Shown here: piece by piece, positions 44,306 through 54,376 of the stretch
Layout of the letters: every line of letters begins with the position of its first letter
Position numbering within the stretch: the stretch's first letter is position 1
Source: Streptomyces antibioticus
GTDB lineage: Bacteria > Actinomycetota > Actinomycetes > Streptomycetales > Streptomycetaceae
Length of the DNA stretch: 64,000 nucleotides
Assembly: GCF_002019855.1 (NCBI RefSeq)
Contig: NZ_CM007717.1
Location: 4,302,657 to 4,366,656, forward strand
Direction of reading: 5' to 3'
The notes under the pieces: model-generated
The model's database searches: none
What the model was told of the DNA's origin: nothing
What the model saw: only the letters and a program-made list of their open reading frames with translations
Program-made: the position numbers and the translations under genes

Positions 44306-45367
44306 TCATCCGAGCGACACCCCGCGCGCCGCCAGCCACGGCACCGGGTCCACCGCCGACCCCGCCCGGTCGGTCACCCGCGTCTCGAAGTGCAGATGCG
44401 GTCCCGTGGAGTTGCCCGAGGTGCCGGACTGCCCGATCCACTGCCCCGCGGTCACCCGCTCGCCCTGGTCGACGGTGACGGCGGCCAGATGCGCGTACTG
44501 CGTGAAGTAGCCGTCCGGATGCCGCAGCACGATCTCGATGCCGAACGGGCCCCCGCACGACACCCGCACCACCCGGCCCTCGCCGACCGCCCGCACCGGC
44601 GTGCCGATCGGCACCGCGAAGTCCTGCCCGGTGTGCCGGTTCGCCCAGCGGGCGCCGCCGCTGCCGTAGCTCGCGGACAGGGTGTACGTCTCCACCGGTG
44701 CGACCCAGCTCTGCGAGAAGTGCGCCGCCGGCTGGACGAGCCGTACCGCGCCGCGGCAGGCGCCCGCCGCGACCGAGGCGTCCGCCTGCCCCTGCAACTC
44801 CCAGCGCGCCTGGTCGAGCTTGTCCTCGATGCCCTTCTTCAGGACGGCGAGTTCGGTGGCGCGCCGCTCCACGCCCTGCCAGGCGGACCTGGCCCTGCTC
44901 TCGTCCGCGGCCAGCCGCGCCTCGGCCCGCCGGCTCTTGCCGAGCGCGGTGTCGAGGTCGAGCTGCGCCTGGGCGAAGGCGTGCTGCCCGCGCAGCATCT
45001 GCTCCGGGTCGTCCGCCAGGATGATCTGCGCGGCGACCGGAAGACCGCCGCCCTCGCGGTACTGGGCCCGCGCGATCCGGCCCAGATCGTCGCGGAGCGC
45101 GGCCGTCTCCCGCCGCTCCCGGCCCAGCAGTTCCTCCAGCTTCCGGGCCTTGCCCCGCGCGGCCTCCGCCTCCCGCTGCCCGGCCTCGTACTTCTGGGTG
45201 GCGACGGCCGCCTCCTCGTAGAGCCGCGCCACCCGCGTACTGAGCCCGGACTCCGCCGCGGAGCCGTCGCCGGGCTCGCCGTCGGCGGCCGTCGGACGGG
45301 CGGCGAGCACCGCGGCCGCACAGACCAGGACCGGAACGAGCAGGGGGCGACGGCGAGATGAGCGCAT
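44306..45367 (-). CDS. secreted M23 (LytM) peptidase with coiled-coil domain
   Basis: 353 residues from the ATG beginning RSSRRRPLLVPVLVC. A signal peptide runs to about residue 28. An alpha-helical coiled-coil of ~150 residues (ATQKYEAGQREAEAARG...) precedes the M23 domain, whose zinc motifs are NRHTGQDF and GPHLHFE, with a further YAHLAAV. This is the NlpC/EnvC-like build that activates or performs cell-wall cleavage. It could hydrolyse peptidoglycan cross-links during growth or sporulation. Intact catalytic His and Asp suggest that it is active. Confidence 0.9.
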   Translation of the reverse strand: MRSSRRRPLLVPVLVCAAAVLAARPTAADGEPGDGSAAESGLSTRVARLYEEAAVATQKYEAGQREAEAARGKARKLEELLGRERRETAALRDDLGRIARAQYREGGGLPVAAQIILADDPEQMLRGQHAFAQAQLDLDTALGKSRRAEARLAADESRARSAWQGVERRATELAVLKKGIEDKLDQARWELQGQADASVAAGACRGAVRLVQPAAHFSQSWVAPVETYTLSASYGSGGARWANRHTGQDFAVPIGTPVRAVGEGRVVRVSCGGPFGIEIVLRHPDGYFTQYAHLAAVTVDQGERVTAGQWIGQSGTSGNSTGPHLHFETRVTDRAGSAVDPVPWLAARGVSLG

Positions 45368-45471
45368 GTCAGCGATCGTGCCCCGGCCCCCCGGCACCGG
45401 TCCTGTTCAAGGCGTACGCCCGGGGGACACCGCACCTCTGATGGCCCATCATGCGGGCCGTCGGGTTTGGA

Positions 45472-48400
45472 TCAGCCCGCCGCCACCAGCAGCTCCGTCG
45501 CGGCCTCCCGCTCGACCATCGAGCGCAACGGCCCGTCCACCGAGGTGAGTTCCGTGAAGGGGCCGCGCTGCACGATCCGGCCCGCGTCCAGCACGACGAC
45601 CTCGTCCACCGCGTCCAGCCCGGCCAGCCGGTGCGTGATCAGCACGGTCGTGCGGCCCTCGGTGGCGGCCAGCAGATCCGCGGTGAGCGCGTCGGCGGTG
45701 GGCAGGTCGAGATGCTCAGCCGGCTCGTCGAGCACCAGGACGGGGAAGTCGGCGAGGAGCGCGCGGGCCAGCGCGAGCCGCTGACGCTGGCCCCCGGAGA
45801 GCCGCGCCCCGTGCTCGCCGACGAGCGTGTCGAGCCCCTCGGGCAGGCTGTCGGCCCACTCCAGGAGCCGGGCCCGGGACAGCGCGTCGCGCACCTCGTC
45901 CTCGCTCGCGTCCTTCTTCGCCAGCAGCAGGTTCTCGCGCACCGAACTGTCGAAGAGGTGCGCGTCCTGCGCGCACAGCCCGACGAGCCGCCGTACGTCG
46001 TCGCCGTCCAGGGCGTCCGCGTCCGTGCCGCCCAGGGTGTAGGTGCCGGAGTCCGCGTCCAGGAAGCGCAGCAGGACCTGGGCGAGGGTCGTCTTGCCGG
46101 AGCCGGACGGCCCCACGACGGCGATGCGGCGGCCCTGCGTCAGGGTGAGGTCCACACCGGTCAGCGCGTCCCGGTCCTGACCGGCGTGCCGGGCCGTCAG
46201 CCCCTCGACGACGAGCGGGAACGGCGAGGCGGGCGGCCGTCCGGGCCGCTCCGGCTCGCGCACCGGCTCGGGGGAGTCCAGGACCTCGAAGATCCGCTCG
46301 GCGCTCCGCTGGACCCGTCGGCGGTGGCGTACGGCCAGCGGGAGCCCGAGGACGGCCTCGAAGGCGGCCAGCGGGGTGAGGACGACCACGGCCATGGTCA
46401 CCCCGCTCAGCCGCCCGGCGGCGACCGCCTGGGCGCCGACGAGGGCGGAGGCGGCGACGGTGAGCCCGGAGACGAGAGCGGTGAGGCCGTCGCCGAGGGC
46501 GGTGGCGGTGGCGGCCCGCGAGGCGATCCGGGTGAGGACGCCGTCCGCGGCGCGCACCTCGGCGGCCCGGGCGGGCAGTGCCCCGGAGACGGTCAGTTCG
46601 GCGGTGCCGGTGAGGAGATCGGCGGTCCGGGTGGCCAGCACGCCCCGGGCGGGGGCGAGCCGGCGCTCGGCGCGGTGCGCCACGGCGCCGGTGATCAGCG
46701 GGACGCCCGCCCCGGCCGCGAGCAGTCCGGCGGCGAGCACGGCGCCGGCCTCGGGCAGCAGCCAGGCCGTGAAGGCGACCGATCCGGCCGAGACGGCGAC
46801 GGCGGCACCGGCCGGCAGCAGCCAGCGCAGCCAGTAGTCCTGGAGGGTGTCCACATCGGCGACGAGCCGCGACAGCAGGTCGCCGCGGCGCGTGCCGCGC
46901 AGCCCGGCCGGGGCCAGCCGCTCCAGCCGCCGGAAGACGGCGACCCGGGTGTCCGCCAGCATCCGCAGCACGGCGTCGTGCGACACCAGCCGCTCGCCGT
47001 ACCGGAACACGGCCCGGCCGATGCCGAACGCGCGGGTCGCCGTCACGGCGACCATCAGATACAGCACGGGTGGCTGCTGCGAGGCGCGGGAGATGAGCCA
47101 GCCGGAGGTGGCCATGAGGCCCACGGCGCTGCCCAGGGCGAGGCTGCCCAGGAGCAGCGCCAGCGCGAGCCGGCCGCGCCGGGCACCGGCCAGGGCACGG
47201 ACCCGGGCGAGGACACCGCCGGTGCTCGCCCCGGCCGGCTCCTCGAACGCCTCCGGGTCGGCCGCGGCGGGTGCCGCCGCCGTCTCCGGTGCGGCGGGAG
47301 CGGTCCTCGGCGCGGCCTCCGCGGGGCTGGGTGCCGCCGTCTCGGCCAGCCGGACGACCCGGTCCGCCACGGCCAGCAGGGCGGGCCGGTGCACCACGAG
47401 CAGGACCGTGCGCCCGGCCGCCAGCCGCCGTACGGCCTCCACGACCTCCGCCTCGGTCTCGCCGTCGAGCGCGGCCGTCGGCTCGTCCAGCAGCAGGACG
47501 GGCCGGTCCGCGAGGAACGCCCGCGCCAGGGCGAGCCGCTGGCGCTGACCGGCGGAGAGCCCGGCCCCGTCCTCGCCCAGCACGGTGCCGAGCCCGGCGG
47601 GCAGCGCGTCGACAAACTCCAGCGCCCCCGCGTCCGCGAGCGCCCGTCGTACGGCCCCCTCGTCGGCGTCAGGACGGGCCAGCCGTACGTTGTCGGCGAT
47701 CGTCCCGGCGTACAGGTGCGGGCGTTGCGGCACCCAGGCGATCCGGGACCGCCACTGCTCCAGGTCGGCGACGGTGAGATCGACTCCCCCGGCCCGTACC
47801 CGGCCCTCGGTGGGCCGCACGAAGCCCAGCAGGGTGTGCAGCAGGGTCGACTTGCCCACGCCGCTCGGGCCGACCAGGGCGACGGTCTCCCCCGGTTCGA
47901 CGGTGAAGGACACGTCCGAGACGGCGTCGGCGGAGCGGCCGGGGTAGCGCACGGTCACGCCCTCGAAGGTGAGCGCGCCCTCCGGGACCCGGGTGGTGCC
48001 GGGAGCCGGTGCCGGGGTCTCCAGGACGGCGAAGATCTCCTCGGCGGCGGCGAGCCCCTCGGCGGCCGCGTGGTACTGGGTGCCGACCTGGCGCAGCGGC
48101 AGATACGCCTCCGGCGCCAGCACCAGGATGACCAGGCCGATGTAGAGGTCCATGTCGCCGTGCACGAGCCGCATGCCGATGGTCACGGCGACCAGGGCCA
48201 CCGAGAGCGTGGCGAGCAGTTCGAGCGCGAACGACGACAGGAAGGCGATCCGCAGCGTGCGCATGGTCGCCCGGCGGTACTCGCCGGTGATGCTGCGGAT
48301 CGACTCGGCCTGGGCCTTGGCCCGGCCGAACACCTTCAGGGTGGGCAGTCCCGCGACGACGTCCAGGAAGTGTCCGGACAGCCGGGACAGCAGCCGCCAC

Positions 48401-48975
48401 TGGCGGTCCATTCGGGACTGGGTGGCCCAGCCGATCAGCACCATGAAGACCGGGATCAGCGGCAGGGTGCAGACGATGATCGCGGCGGAGACCCAGTCCT
48501 CGGTCACGATCCGCGCCAGAACCGCCACCGGCACGACCACCGCGAGCCCCAACTGCGGCAGATAGCGCGAGAAGTAGTCGTCGAGGGCGTCCACGCCCCG
48601 GGTAGCCAGGGCGACCAGCGATCCGGTCCGCTGGCCGCTCAGCCACCCCGGCCCCAGCGCGGCCGCACGCTCCAGCAGCCGTCCGCGCAGCTCCGACTTC
48701 ACCGCCGCGCTCGCACGGTGCGCGGCCAGCTCGGTGAGCCAGGAGACCACGGCCCGCCCGATCGCCACGGCCACCAACAGCAGCAGGGGAGTGCGGAGTT
48801 CGGAGACCGGCATCCCGTGCTGGAAGGCGCCGACCACCGCCTCGGCGATGAGCATCGCCTGCGCGATGACCAGCCCCGCACCGACGGCCCCGAGACCGAC
48901 GACCGCCAGCAGGAACAGGCGGGTGGCCCGGGCGTAGCGGAGGAGACGCGGATCGATCGGTTTCACGTGAAACAT
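45472..48975 (-). CDS. cydDC: fused CydD-CydC thiol/heme exporter
   Basis: 1167 residues, two ABC half-transporters in one chain. The CydD-like half (1-~560) has six membrane segments, Walker A GPSGVGKSTLL near 372 and signature LSAGQRQRLALARAF. The CydC-like half (~610-1167) repeats the build with GPSGSGKTTLAQ near 956 and LSGGQRQRLALARAL. Needed for assembly of cytochrome bd by exporting cysteine/glutathione-type reductants. The start ATG at 48975 directly abuts the parS site at 48960-48973: its first codons read FHVKP. Third gene of the cyd operon. Confidence 0.95.
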   Translation of the reverse strand: MFHVKPIDPRLLRYARATRLFLLAVVGLGAVGAGLVIAQAMLIAEAVVGAFQHGMPVSELRTPLLLLVAVAIGRAVVSWLTELAAHRASAAVKSELRGRLLERAAALGPGWLSGQRTGSLVALATRGVDALDDYFSRYLPQLGLAVVVPVAVLARIVTEDWVSAAIIVCTLPLIPVFMVLIGWATQSRMDRQWRLLSRLSGHFLDVVAGLPTLKVFGRAKAQAESIRSITGEYRRATMRTLRIAFLSSFALELLATLSVALVAVTIGMRLVHGDMDLYIGLVILVLAPEAYLPLRQVGTQYHAAAEGLAAAEEIFAVLETPAPAPGTTRVPEGALTFEGVTVRYPGRSADAVSDVSFTVEPGETVALVGPSGVGKSTLLHTLLGFVRPTEGRVRAGGVDLTVADLEQWRSRIAWVPQRPHLYAGTIADNVRLARPDADEGAVRRALADAGALEFVDALPAGLGTVLGEDGAGLSAGQRQRLALARAFLADRPVLLLDEPTAALDGETEAEVVEAVRRLAAGRTVLLVVHRPALLAVADRVVRLAETAAPSPAEAAPRTAPAAPETAAAPAAADPEAFEEPAGASTGGVLARVRALAGARRGRLALALLLGSLALGSAVGLMATSGWLISRASQQPPVLYLMVAVTATRAFGIGRAVFRYGERLVSHDAVLRMLADTRVAVFRRLERLAPAGLRGTRRGDLLSRLVADVDTLQDYWLRWLLPAGAAVAVSAGSVAFTAWLLPEAGAVLAAGLLAAGAGVPLITGAVAHRAERRLAPARGVLATRTADLLTGTAELTVSGALPARAAEVRAADGVLTRIASRAATATALGDGLTALVSGLTVAASALVGAQAVAAGRLSGVTMAVVVLTPLAAFEAVLGLPLAVRHRRRVQRSAERIFEVLDSPEPVREPERPGRPPASPFPLVVEGLTARHAGQDRDALTGVDLTLTQGRRIAVVGPSGSGKTTLAQVLLRFLDADSGTYTLGGTDADALDGDDVRRLVGLCAQDAHLFDSSVRENLLLAKKDASEDEVRDALSRARLLEWADSLPEGLDTLVGEHGARLSGGQRQRLALARALLADFPVLVLDEPAEHLDLPTADALTADLLAATEGRTTVLITHRLAGLDAVDEVVVLDAGRIVQRGPFTELTSVDGPLRSMVEREAATELLVAAG
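48960..48973. other. parS site (perfect consensus) at the cydDC start
   Basis: GTTTCACGTGAAAC falls in codons 1-6 of cydDC, ending two bases from the outer edge of the start codon. Confidence 0.9.
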
Positions 48976-49017
48976 GCCCTTCGGTCCGGGGAGGGGGTCT
49001 CACGGAGAGCATGACGT

Positions 49018-49031
49018 GTTCCACGTGAAAC
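49018..49031. other. parS-like site between cydDC and cydB
   Basis: GTTCCACGTGAAAC, one mismatch from consensus, 44 bp from the perfect site at 48960. Confidence 0.8.
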
Positions 49032-49049
49032 ATCACGGAGCACCGTGAT
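49032..49049 (-). terminator. intercistronic hairpin cydB-cydDC
   Basis: ATCACGG pairs with CCGTGAT around four bases. It lies immediately next to the parS-like site and could reduce read-through from cydB into cydDC. Confidence 0.45.
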
Positions 49050-49067
49050 TTCCCCTCCCCCTCGGAC

Positions 49068-50072
<1,005 letters not shown>

Positions 50073-50092
50073 GACTGTGCAGCTCCCTCGGC

Positions 50093-51601
50093 CTAGTACG
50101 AGAAGGCCATCGGCTTGTCGGCGTCACGGGCGTCGCCGCCGATCTTCGTGGGCGGGTTGAGGTCGGCCTCGGTCAGCTCGGGCGGGCCGGCCTTGACGTA
50201 CTTCACCAGCAGCTTGACCTCGATGACGGCGAGGATGGCGTACAGGGCCGTGAAGATGGTCATCGAGGCGAGGACCTCGGCCTGGGAGACACCGGGGGAG
50301 ACCGCGTCCCGGGTCTGGAGGACGCCGTAGACGACCCAGGGCTGGCGGCCCATCTCGGTGAAGATCCAGCCCCAGGAGTTGGCGATCAGCGGGAAGCCCA
50401 GGGTCCAGATCGCGGCCAGCCAGTACAGCCGGGTGAGCTTGGGACCGAGCGCCTTCTTCGGGAGCAGCACCAGATGCGGCACCTCGTCCTCGCCGACCCG
50501 CAGATGCTGCGGCAGCATGAACTTCTTCCGGGTCAGCCACAGGCCGGCCACGCCGACGGCGAGGGACGTCATACCGAAGCCGATCATCCAGCGGAAGCCC
50601 CAGTAGGCGACCGGGATGTTGGGCCGGTAGTCGCCGGGCCCGAACTTCTCCTGCTCGGACTTGTTGACGTCGTTGATGCCGGGGACGTACGAGCTGAAGT
50701 CGTCGTTGGCCAGGAAGGACAGCAGGCCCGGGATCTCGATGGCGACCTTGTTGTGGCCCTTGTCGACGTCGCCGTAGGCGAAGACGGAGAAGGGCGCGGG
50801 GGCCTCGCCGTCCCAGAGGGCCTCGGCGGCGGCCATCTTCATCGGCTGCTGCTCGAACATGATCTTGCCAAGGATGTCACCGCTGACCGCGGTGAGCAGT
50901 CCGCCGACGGCGAGCGTGACCAGGCCGAGCCGCAGCGAGGTCTTCATCTCCCGGATGTGCTTCTTGCGCAGCAGATGGAAGGCGGAGATGCCGGCCATGA
51001 AGGCGCCACCGGTGAGGAAGGCCGCGGTGAGGGTGTGGAACGCCTGGGCCAGGGCGGTGTTCTGGGTGAGCACGAGCCAGAAGTCGGTCAGCTCGGCCCG
51101 GCCCTTCGCCTCGTTGATCCGGTAGCCGACCGGGTGCTGCATCCACGAGTTGGCCGCGAGGATGAAGTAGGCCGACAGGATCGTGCCGATCGAGACCATC
51201 CAGATGCAGGCCAGATGGATCCTCTTCGGCAGCCTGTCCCAGCCGAAGATCCACAGCCCGATGAAGGTGGACTCGAAGAAGAAGGCGATGAGGGCCTCGA
51301 AGGCCAGCGGGGCGCCGAAGATGTCACCGACGAACCGCGAGTAGTCGGACCAGTTCATGCCGAACTGGAACTCCTGGACGATGCCGGTGACGACACCCAT
51401 CGCGATGTTGATCAGGAAGAGCTTGCCCCAGAACTTGGTCGCCCTGAGGTACTTCTCGTTCTCCGTGCGCACCCATGCGGTCTGGAGGCCCGCGGTGAGG
51501 GCGGCCAGGGAGATCGTCAGGGGAACGAACAGAAAGTGGTAGACGGTCGTGATGCCGAACTGCCAGCGCGCCAGGGTCTCCGGCGCCAAAGCCAGGTCCA
51601 C
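50093..51601 (-). CDS. cydA: cytochrome bd oxidase subunit I
   Basis: 502 residues, nine membrane segments. The N-terminus LARWQFGITTVYHFLFVPLTI contains the first heme-ligand His; WGKLFLINIAMGVVTGIVQEFQFGMNWSDYSRFVGDIFG is the CydA core; GRQPWVVYGVLQT is the conserved late motif. Oxidises menaquinol and carries the hemes. GTG start with AAGGAG upstream. A Rex-type operator overlaps the transcription start region, implying induction when NADH/NAD rises (low oxygen). Confidence 0.96.
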   Translation of the reverse strand: MDLALAPETLARWQFGITTVYHFLFVPLTISLAALTAGLQTAWVRTENEKYLRATKFWGKLFLINIAMGVVTGIVQEFQFGMNWSDYSRFVGDIFGAPLAFEALIAFFFESTFIGLWIFGWDRLPKRIHLACIWMVSIGTILSAYFILAANSWMQHPVGYRINEAKGRAELTDFWLVLTQNTALAQAFHTLTAAFLTGGAFMAGISAFHLLRKKHIREMKTSLRLGLVTLAVGGLLTAVSGDILGKIMFEQQPMKMAAAEALWDGEAPAPFSVFAYGDVDKGHNKVAIEIPGLLSFLANDDFSSYVPGINDVNKSEQEKFGPGDYRPNIPVAYWGFRWMIGFGMTSLAVGVAGLWLTRKKFMLPQHLRVGEDEVPHLVLLPKKALGPKLTRLYWLAAIWTLGFPLIANSWGWIFTEMGRQPWVVYGVLQTRDAVSPGVSQAEVLASMTIFTALYAILAVIEVKLLVKYVKAGPPELTEADLNPPTKIGGDARDADKPMAFSY

Positions 51602-51626
51602 GTCGTCGCTCCTTACCTCACACGCT

Positions 51627-51642
51627 TGTGAACGCGTTCACA
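51627..51642 (-). promoter_or_regulatory. Rex operator (ROP) of the cyd operon
   Basis: TGTGAACGCGTTCACA, a perfect palindrome matching the Streptomyces Rex box. Its half-site is nested in a second inverted pair (GCTTGTGAA at 51624-51632 with TTCACAAGC at 51643-51651). A CATAAT -10 lies at 51653-51658 on the minus strand, so bound Rex would cover the start of transcription. Confidence 0.9.
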
Positions 51643-51683
51643 TTCACAAGCAATTATGGCGCACCGATTTTCGATACGCCGAA

Positions 51684-51714
51684 GGGGGGTCCCGCTTACC
51701 CGCGGGAACCCCCC
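51684..51714 (-). terminator. terminator after the aminotransferase gene
   Basis: GGGGGGTCCCGC faces GCGGGAACCCCCC with one bulge, followed by TTCG on the minus strand, 54 bp past the hisC-like stop and 26 bp upstream of the cyd -10 element. Confidence 0.6.
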
Positions 51715-51768
51715 AGCACCGTCCTTCACACCCCGTCTGAGCAGGACAAACGGGAACCTCCGGCGAGG

Positions 51769-52848
51769 TCAGCGCTCCTTGCGGAACGCCTCCGCGACCT
51801 TCAGGAAGATGTCGTTCGCCTCGGACTCGCCGATCGTCACGCGCACCCCCTCGCCCACGAACGGCCGCACCACGACCCCGTGCTCCTCGCAGGCGGCCGC
51901 GAAGGCCGCGGTGGCCTCGCCCAGCCGCAGCCACACGAAGTTGGCCTGAGTGTCCGGCACGGTCCAGCCCTGGGCCCGCAGCCCGTGGGCCACCCGGGCG
52001 CGCTCCCCGACCAGGGAGCCGACCCGCCCGAACAGCTCGTCCTCGGCCCGCAGCGAGGCGATCGCCGCCTCCTGCGCCAACTGGCTCACCCCGAACGGCA
52101 CCGCCGTCTTGCGCAGCGCCGTCGCCACCGGCTCATGGGCGATCGCGAACCCGATCCGCAGACCGGCCAGGCCGTACGCCTTCGAGAAGGTCCGCAGGAC
52201 GCAGACGTTCGGCCGGCTGCGGTACAGCTCGACGCCGTCCGGCACCTCCGGGTCGCGGACGAACTCCCGGTACGCCTCGTCGAGCACCACCAGCACATCG
52301 CCCGGCACCCGGTCGAGGAATCGTTCCAGCTCGGCCCGGCGCACCGCGGTGCCGGTCGGGTTGTTGGGGTTGCAGACGAAGATCAGCCGGGTCCGCTCGG
52401 TGATCGCGTCGGCCATCGCGTCCAGGTCGTGCACATCGCCCTCGGTCAGCGGCACCCGCACCGAGGTGGCGCCGCTGATCTGCGTGATGATCGGGTACGC
52501 CTCGAAGGACCGCCAGGCGTAGATCACCTCGTCGCCGGGGCCCGCCGTCGCCTGGACGAGCTGCTGGGCGACCCCGACCGAGCCGGTGCCGGTGGCCAGG
52601 TGGGAGGCGGGCACCCCGAAGCACCCGGACAGCTCCTCGACCAGGGCCGTGCACGCCAGATCCGGGTACCGGTTGAAGGCGGCGGCCGCGGCCGTCACGG
52701 CCTCCATCACACCGGGCAGCGGCGGATAGGGGTTCTCGTTGGAGGACAGCTTGTAGGCCACGGCACCACCGGCCGCGGCGGGCTTGCCCGGCTTGTAGGT
52801 GGGAATCCCCTCCAGCTCGGCGCGCAGCTTGGGGCTCGTCTCGCTCAC
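51769..52848 (-). CDS. hisC: histidinol-phosphate/aromatic aminotransferase
   Basis: 359 residues from the GTG that follows AGGAGGACTGCG (SETSPKLRAELEGIPTYKPGKP). Class I/II PLP fold: AYKLSSNENPYPPLP, NPNNPTGTAV, VLDEAYREF (Asp pairing with PLP), FSKAYGLAGLRIGF (Schiff-base Lys). Length and the N-terminal pattern fit HisC-like enzymes. Because histidine operons lie elsewhere, it may instead be the phenylalanine/tyrosine transaminase (Pat), which would connect with pheA. A GTG 33 bases upstream is a weaker start. Confidence 0.88.
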   Translation of the reverse strand: MSETSPKLRAELEGIPTYKPGKPAAAGGAVAYKLSSNENPYPPLPGVMEAVTAAAAAFNRYPDLACTALVEELSGCFGVPASHLATGTGSVGVAQQLVQATAGPGDEVIYAWRSFEAYPIITQISGATSVRVPLTEGDVHDLDAMADAITERTRLIFVCNPNNPTGTAVRRAELERFLDRVPGDVLVVLDEAYREFVRDPEVPDGVELYRSRPNVCVLRTFSKAYGLAGLRIGFAIAHEPVATALRKTAVPFGVSQLAQEAAIASLRAEDELFGRVGSLVGERARVAHGLRAQGWTVPDTQANFVWLRLGEATAAFAAACEEHGVVVRPFVGEGVRVTIGESEANDIFLKVAEAFRKER

Positions 52849-53239
52849 CGCAGTCCTCCTCGTGACCACAACCGGCTTCAATACTGCTCACCTTATGAGG
52901 ATTCGGCTCGGGTGCGAACAGCTCGGACGGAGCCGGGCCCCCTTCTGTGATCTCTGAGGAGGAAGGGGTACGAATCGGGGGGCGCGCCGCACATATATCT
53001 ATGCGCCGGTGGTGCGCGCCGTGGCGCGCATCCCTCGTGCAGGTGAGTTGAGACCTCTTCGAGACATCGGTGCGTTGGCAGGCTCATCCGTGCCGACACG
53101 ACACGTACCGACAAGTAAGCCCTCAACTGACTTGTTTTCTAAGGCATTTGGGGACTCGTGACCTTGCAGAAACGTGCCTGTCAATGCGTGCATATGCGTC
53201 CGCCCTACCCCACCGGATGAGCCCTACTATCGGCTCGCC
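52849..53239. other. 391-bp gap between divergent hisC-like and LacI genes
   Basis: No gene. A GC palindrome (TGCGCGCC-GT-GGCGCGCA, 53013-53030) sits in the middle and could be an operator. TACTAT at 53225-53230, 10 bases before the LacI start codon, would be a -10 for a near-leaderless mRNA. Confidence 0.45.
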
Positions 53240-54352
53240 ATGACAGCAGCAGGGAAGCACCAGGTGAGCCGCGCGGAAACCTCACGCCGAGGCAGCCGGC
53301 CGGGCCGGGCGGGCATCAGGGACGTGGCCGCCGCCGCCGGGGTCTCCATCACGACCGTCTCCGACGCCCTCAACGGCAAGGGCAGGCTCCCCGATGCCAC
53401 CCGACGCCATGTCCGCGAGGTCGCCGACCGACTCGGCTACCGCCCCTCGGCGGCGGCCCGAACCCTCCGTACCGGCAAGTCAGGACTCATCGGCCTGACC
53501 GTGACGACGTACGGGGATGAACCTTTCACCTTCACCGAGTTCGCGTACTTCGCGGAGATGGCGCGCGCCGCGACCTCGGCCGCGCTCGCCCGCGGCTACG
53601 CGCTGGTGATCCTCCCCGCGACCTCGCGCCACGACGTGTGGTCGAACGTCGCCCTGGACGGCACGGTCGTCATCGACCCGTCCGACCAGGATCCGGTGGT
53701 CAGCGAGCTGGTGCGCCAGGGATTACCGGTCGTCTCCGACGGCCGCCCGGCCGGCCCGCTGCCGGTCACCGCCTGGGTCGACAACGACCACGAGGCCGCC
53801 GTCCTCGACATCCTCGACCATCTGGCCGACGCCGGCGCCCGCCGCATCGGCCTGCTGACCGGGACCACCACGGACACGTACACACATCTGTCGACCACGG
53901 CCTATCTGCGCTGGTGCGAGCGGGTCGGGCAGGACCCGGTGTACGAGGCGTACCCGGCGCACGACCCCTGCGCGGGCGCGGTCGCCGCGGACCGGCTGCT
54001 CGCCCGCCCGGACCGCCCCGACGCCGTCTACGGCCTCTTCGACCCCAACGGCACCGATCTGCTCGCCGCGGCCCGCCGCTACGGGCTGCGGGTGCCGGAG
54101 GACCTGCTGCTGGTGTGCTGCAGCGAGTCCACGGTGTACGCGAACACCGAGCCGCCCATCACCACGCTCTCCCTGAAGCCGCGGCGCATCGGCACGGCGG
54201 TGGTGCAGCTTCTGATCGACGCGATCGAGGGCGTGGAGTCGGACCGGCCCGTCGAACAGGTGATACCGACCGAACTGATCGTCCGTACCTCTTCTCAGCG
54301 ACGCCCGCCCCGCACGACGGTCAGCCCTCCTCGGGCGCCGGAGGCGGGCTAG
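53240..54352 (+). CDS. LacI-family regulator with a TTA codon
   Basis: 370 residues. N-terminal helix-turn-helix and hinge (about 26-85): IRDVAAAAGVSITTVSDALNGKGRLPDATRRHV, then LGYRPSAAARTLRTGKSGLIG. The effector domain is of the periplasmic-binding type (residues ~90-345: DGTVVIDPSDQDPVV, DNDHEAAVLDILDHL, DAVYGLFDPNGTDLLAAA). Codon 162 is TTA (53723-53725), so efficient translation depends on bldA. Divergent from the aminotransferase gene. Ligand unknown; LacI proteins usually sense sugars. Confidence 0.9.
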   Translation: MTAAGKHQVSRAETSRRGSRPGRAGIRDVAAAAGVSITTVSDALNGKGRLPDATRRHVREVADRLGYRPSAAARTLRTGKSGLIGLTVTTYGDEPFTFTEFAYFAEMARAATSAALARGYALVILPATSRHDVWSNVALDGTVVIDPSDQDPVVSELVRQGLPVVSDGRPAGPLPVTAWVDNDHEAAVLDILDHLADAGARRIGLLTGTTTDTYTHLSTTAYLRWCERVGQDPVYEAYPAHDPCAGAVAADRLLARPDRPDAVYGLFDPNGTDLLAAARRYGLRVPEDLLLVCCSESTVYANTEPPITTLSLKPRRIGTAVVQLLIDAIEGVESDRPVEQVIPTELIVRTSSQRRPPRTTVSPPRAPEAG

Positions 54353-54376
54353 GGGGAAACCGGGGGTGCCCCCTAG
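54349..54376 (+). terminator. terminator of the LacI gene
   Basis: CTAGGGGG pairs with CCCCCTAG (8 bp, 12-nt loop) and overlaps the stop codon. Confidence 0.55.

Noticed and set aside
45451..49014. Long plus-strand open frame of almost 1200 codons
   Set aside because: It is antisense to cydDC; its translation is Gly/Gln/Arg-rich without any domain, as expected from high-GC third-position bias.
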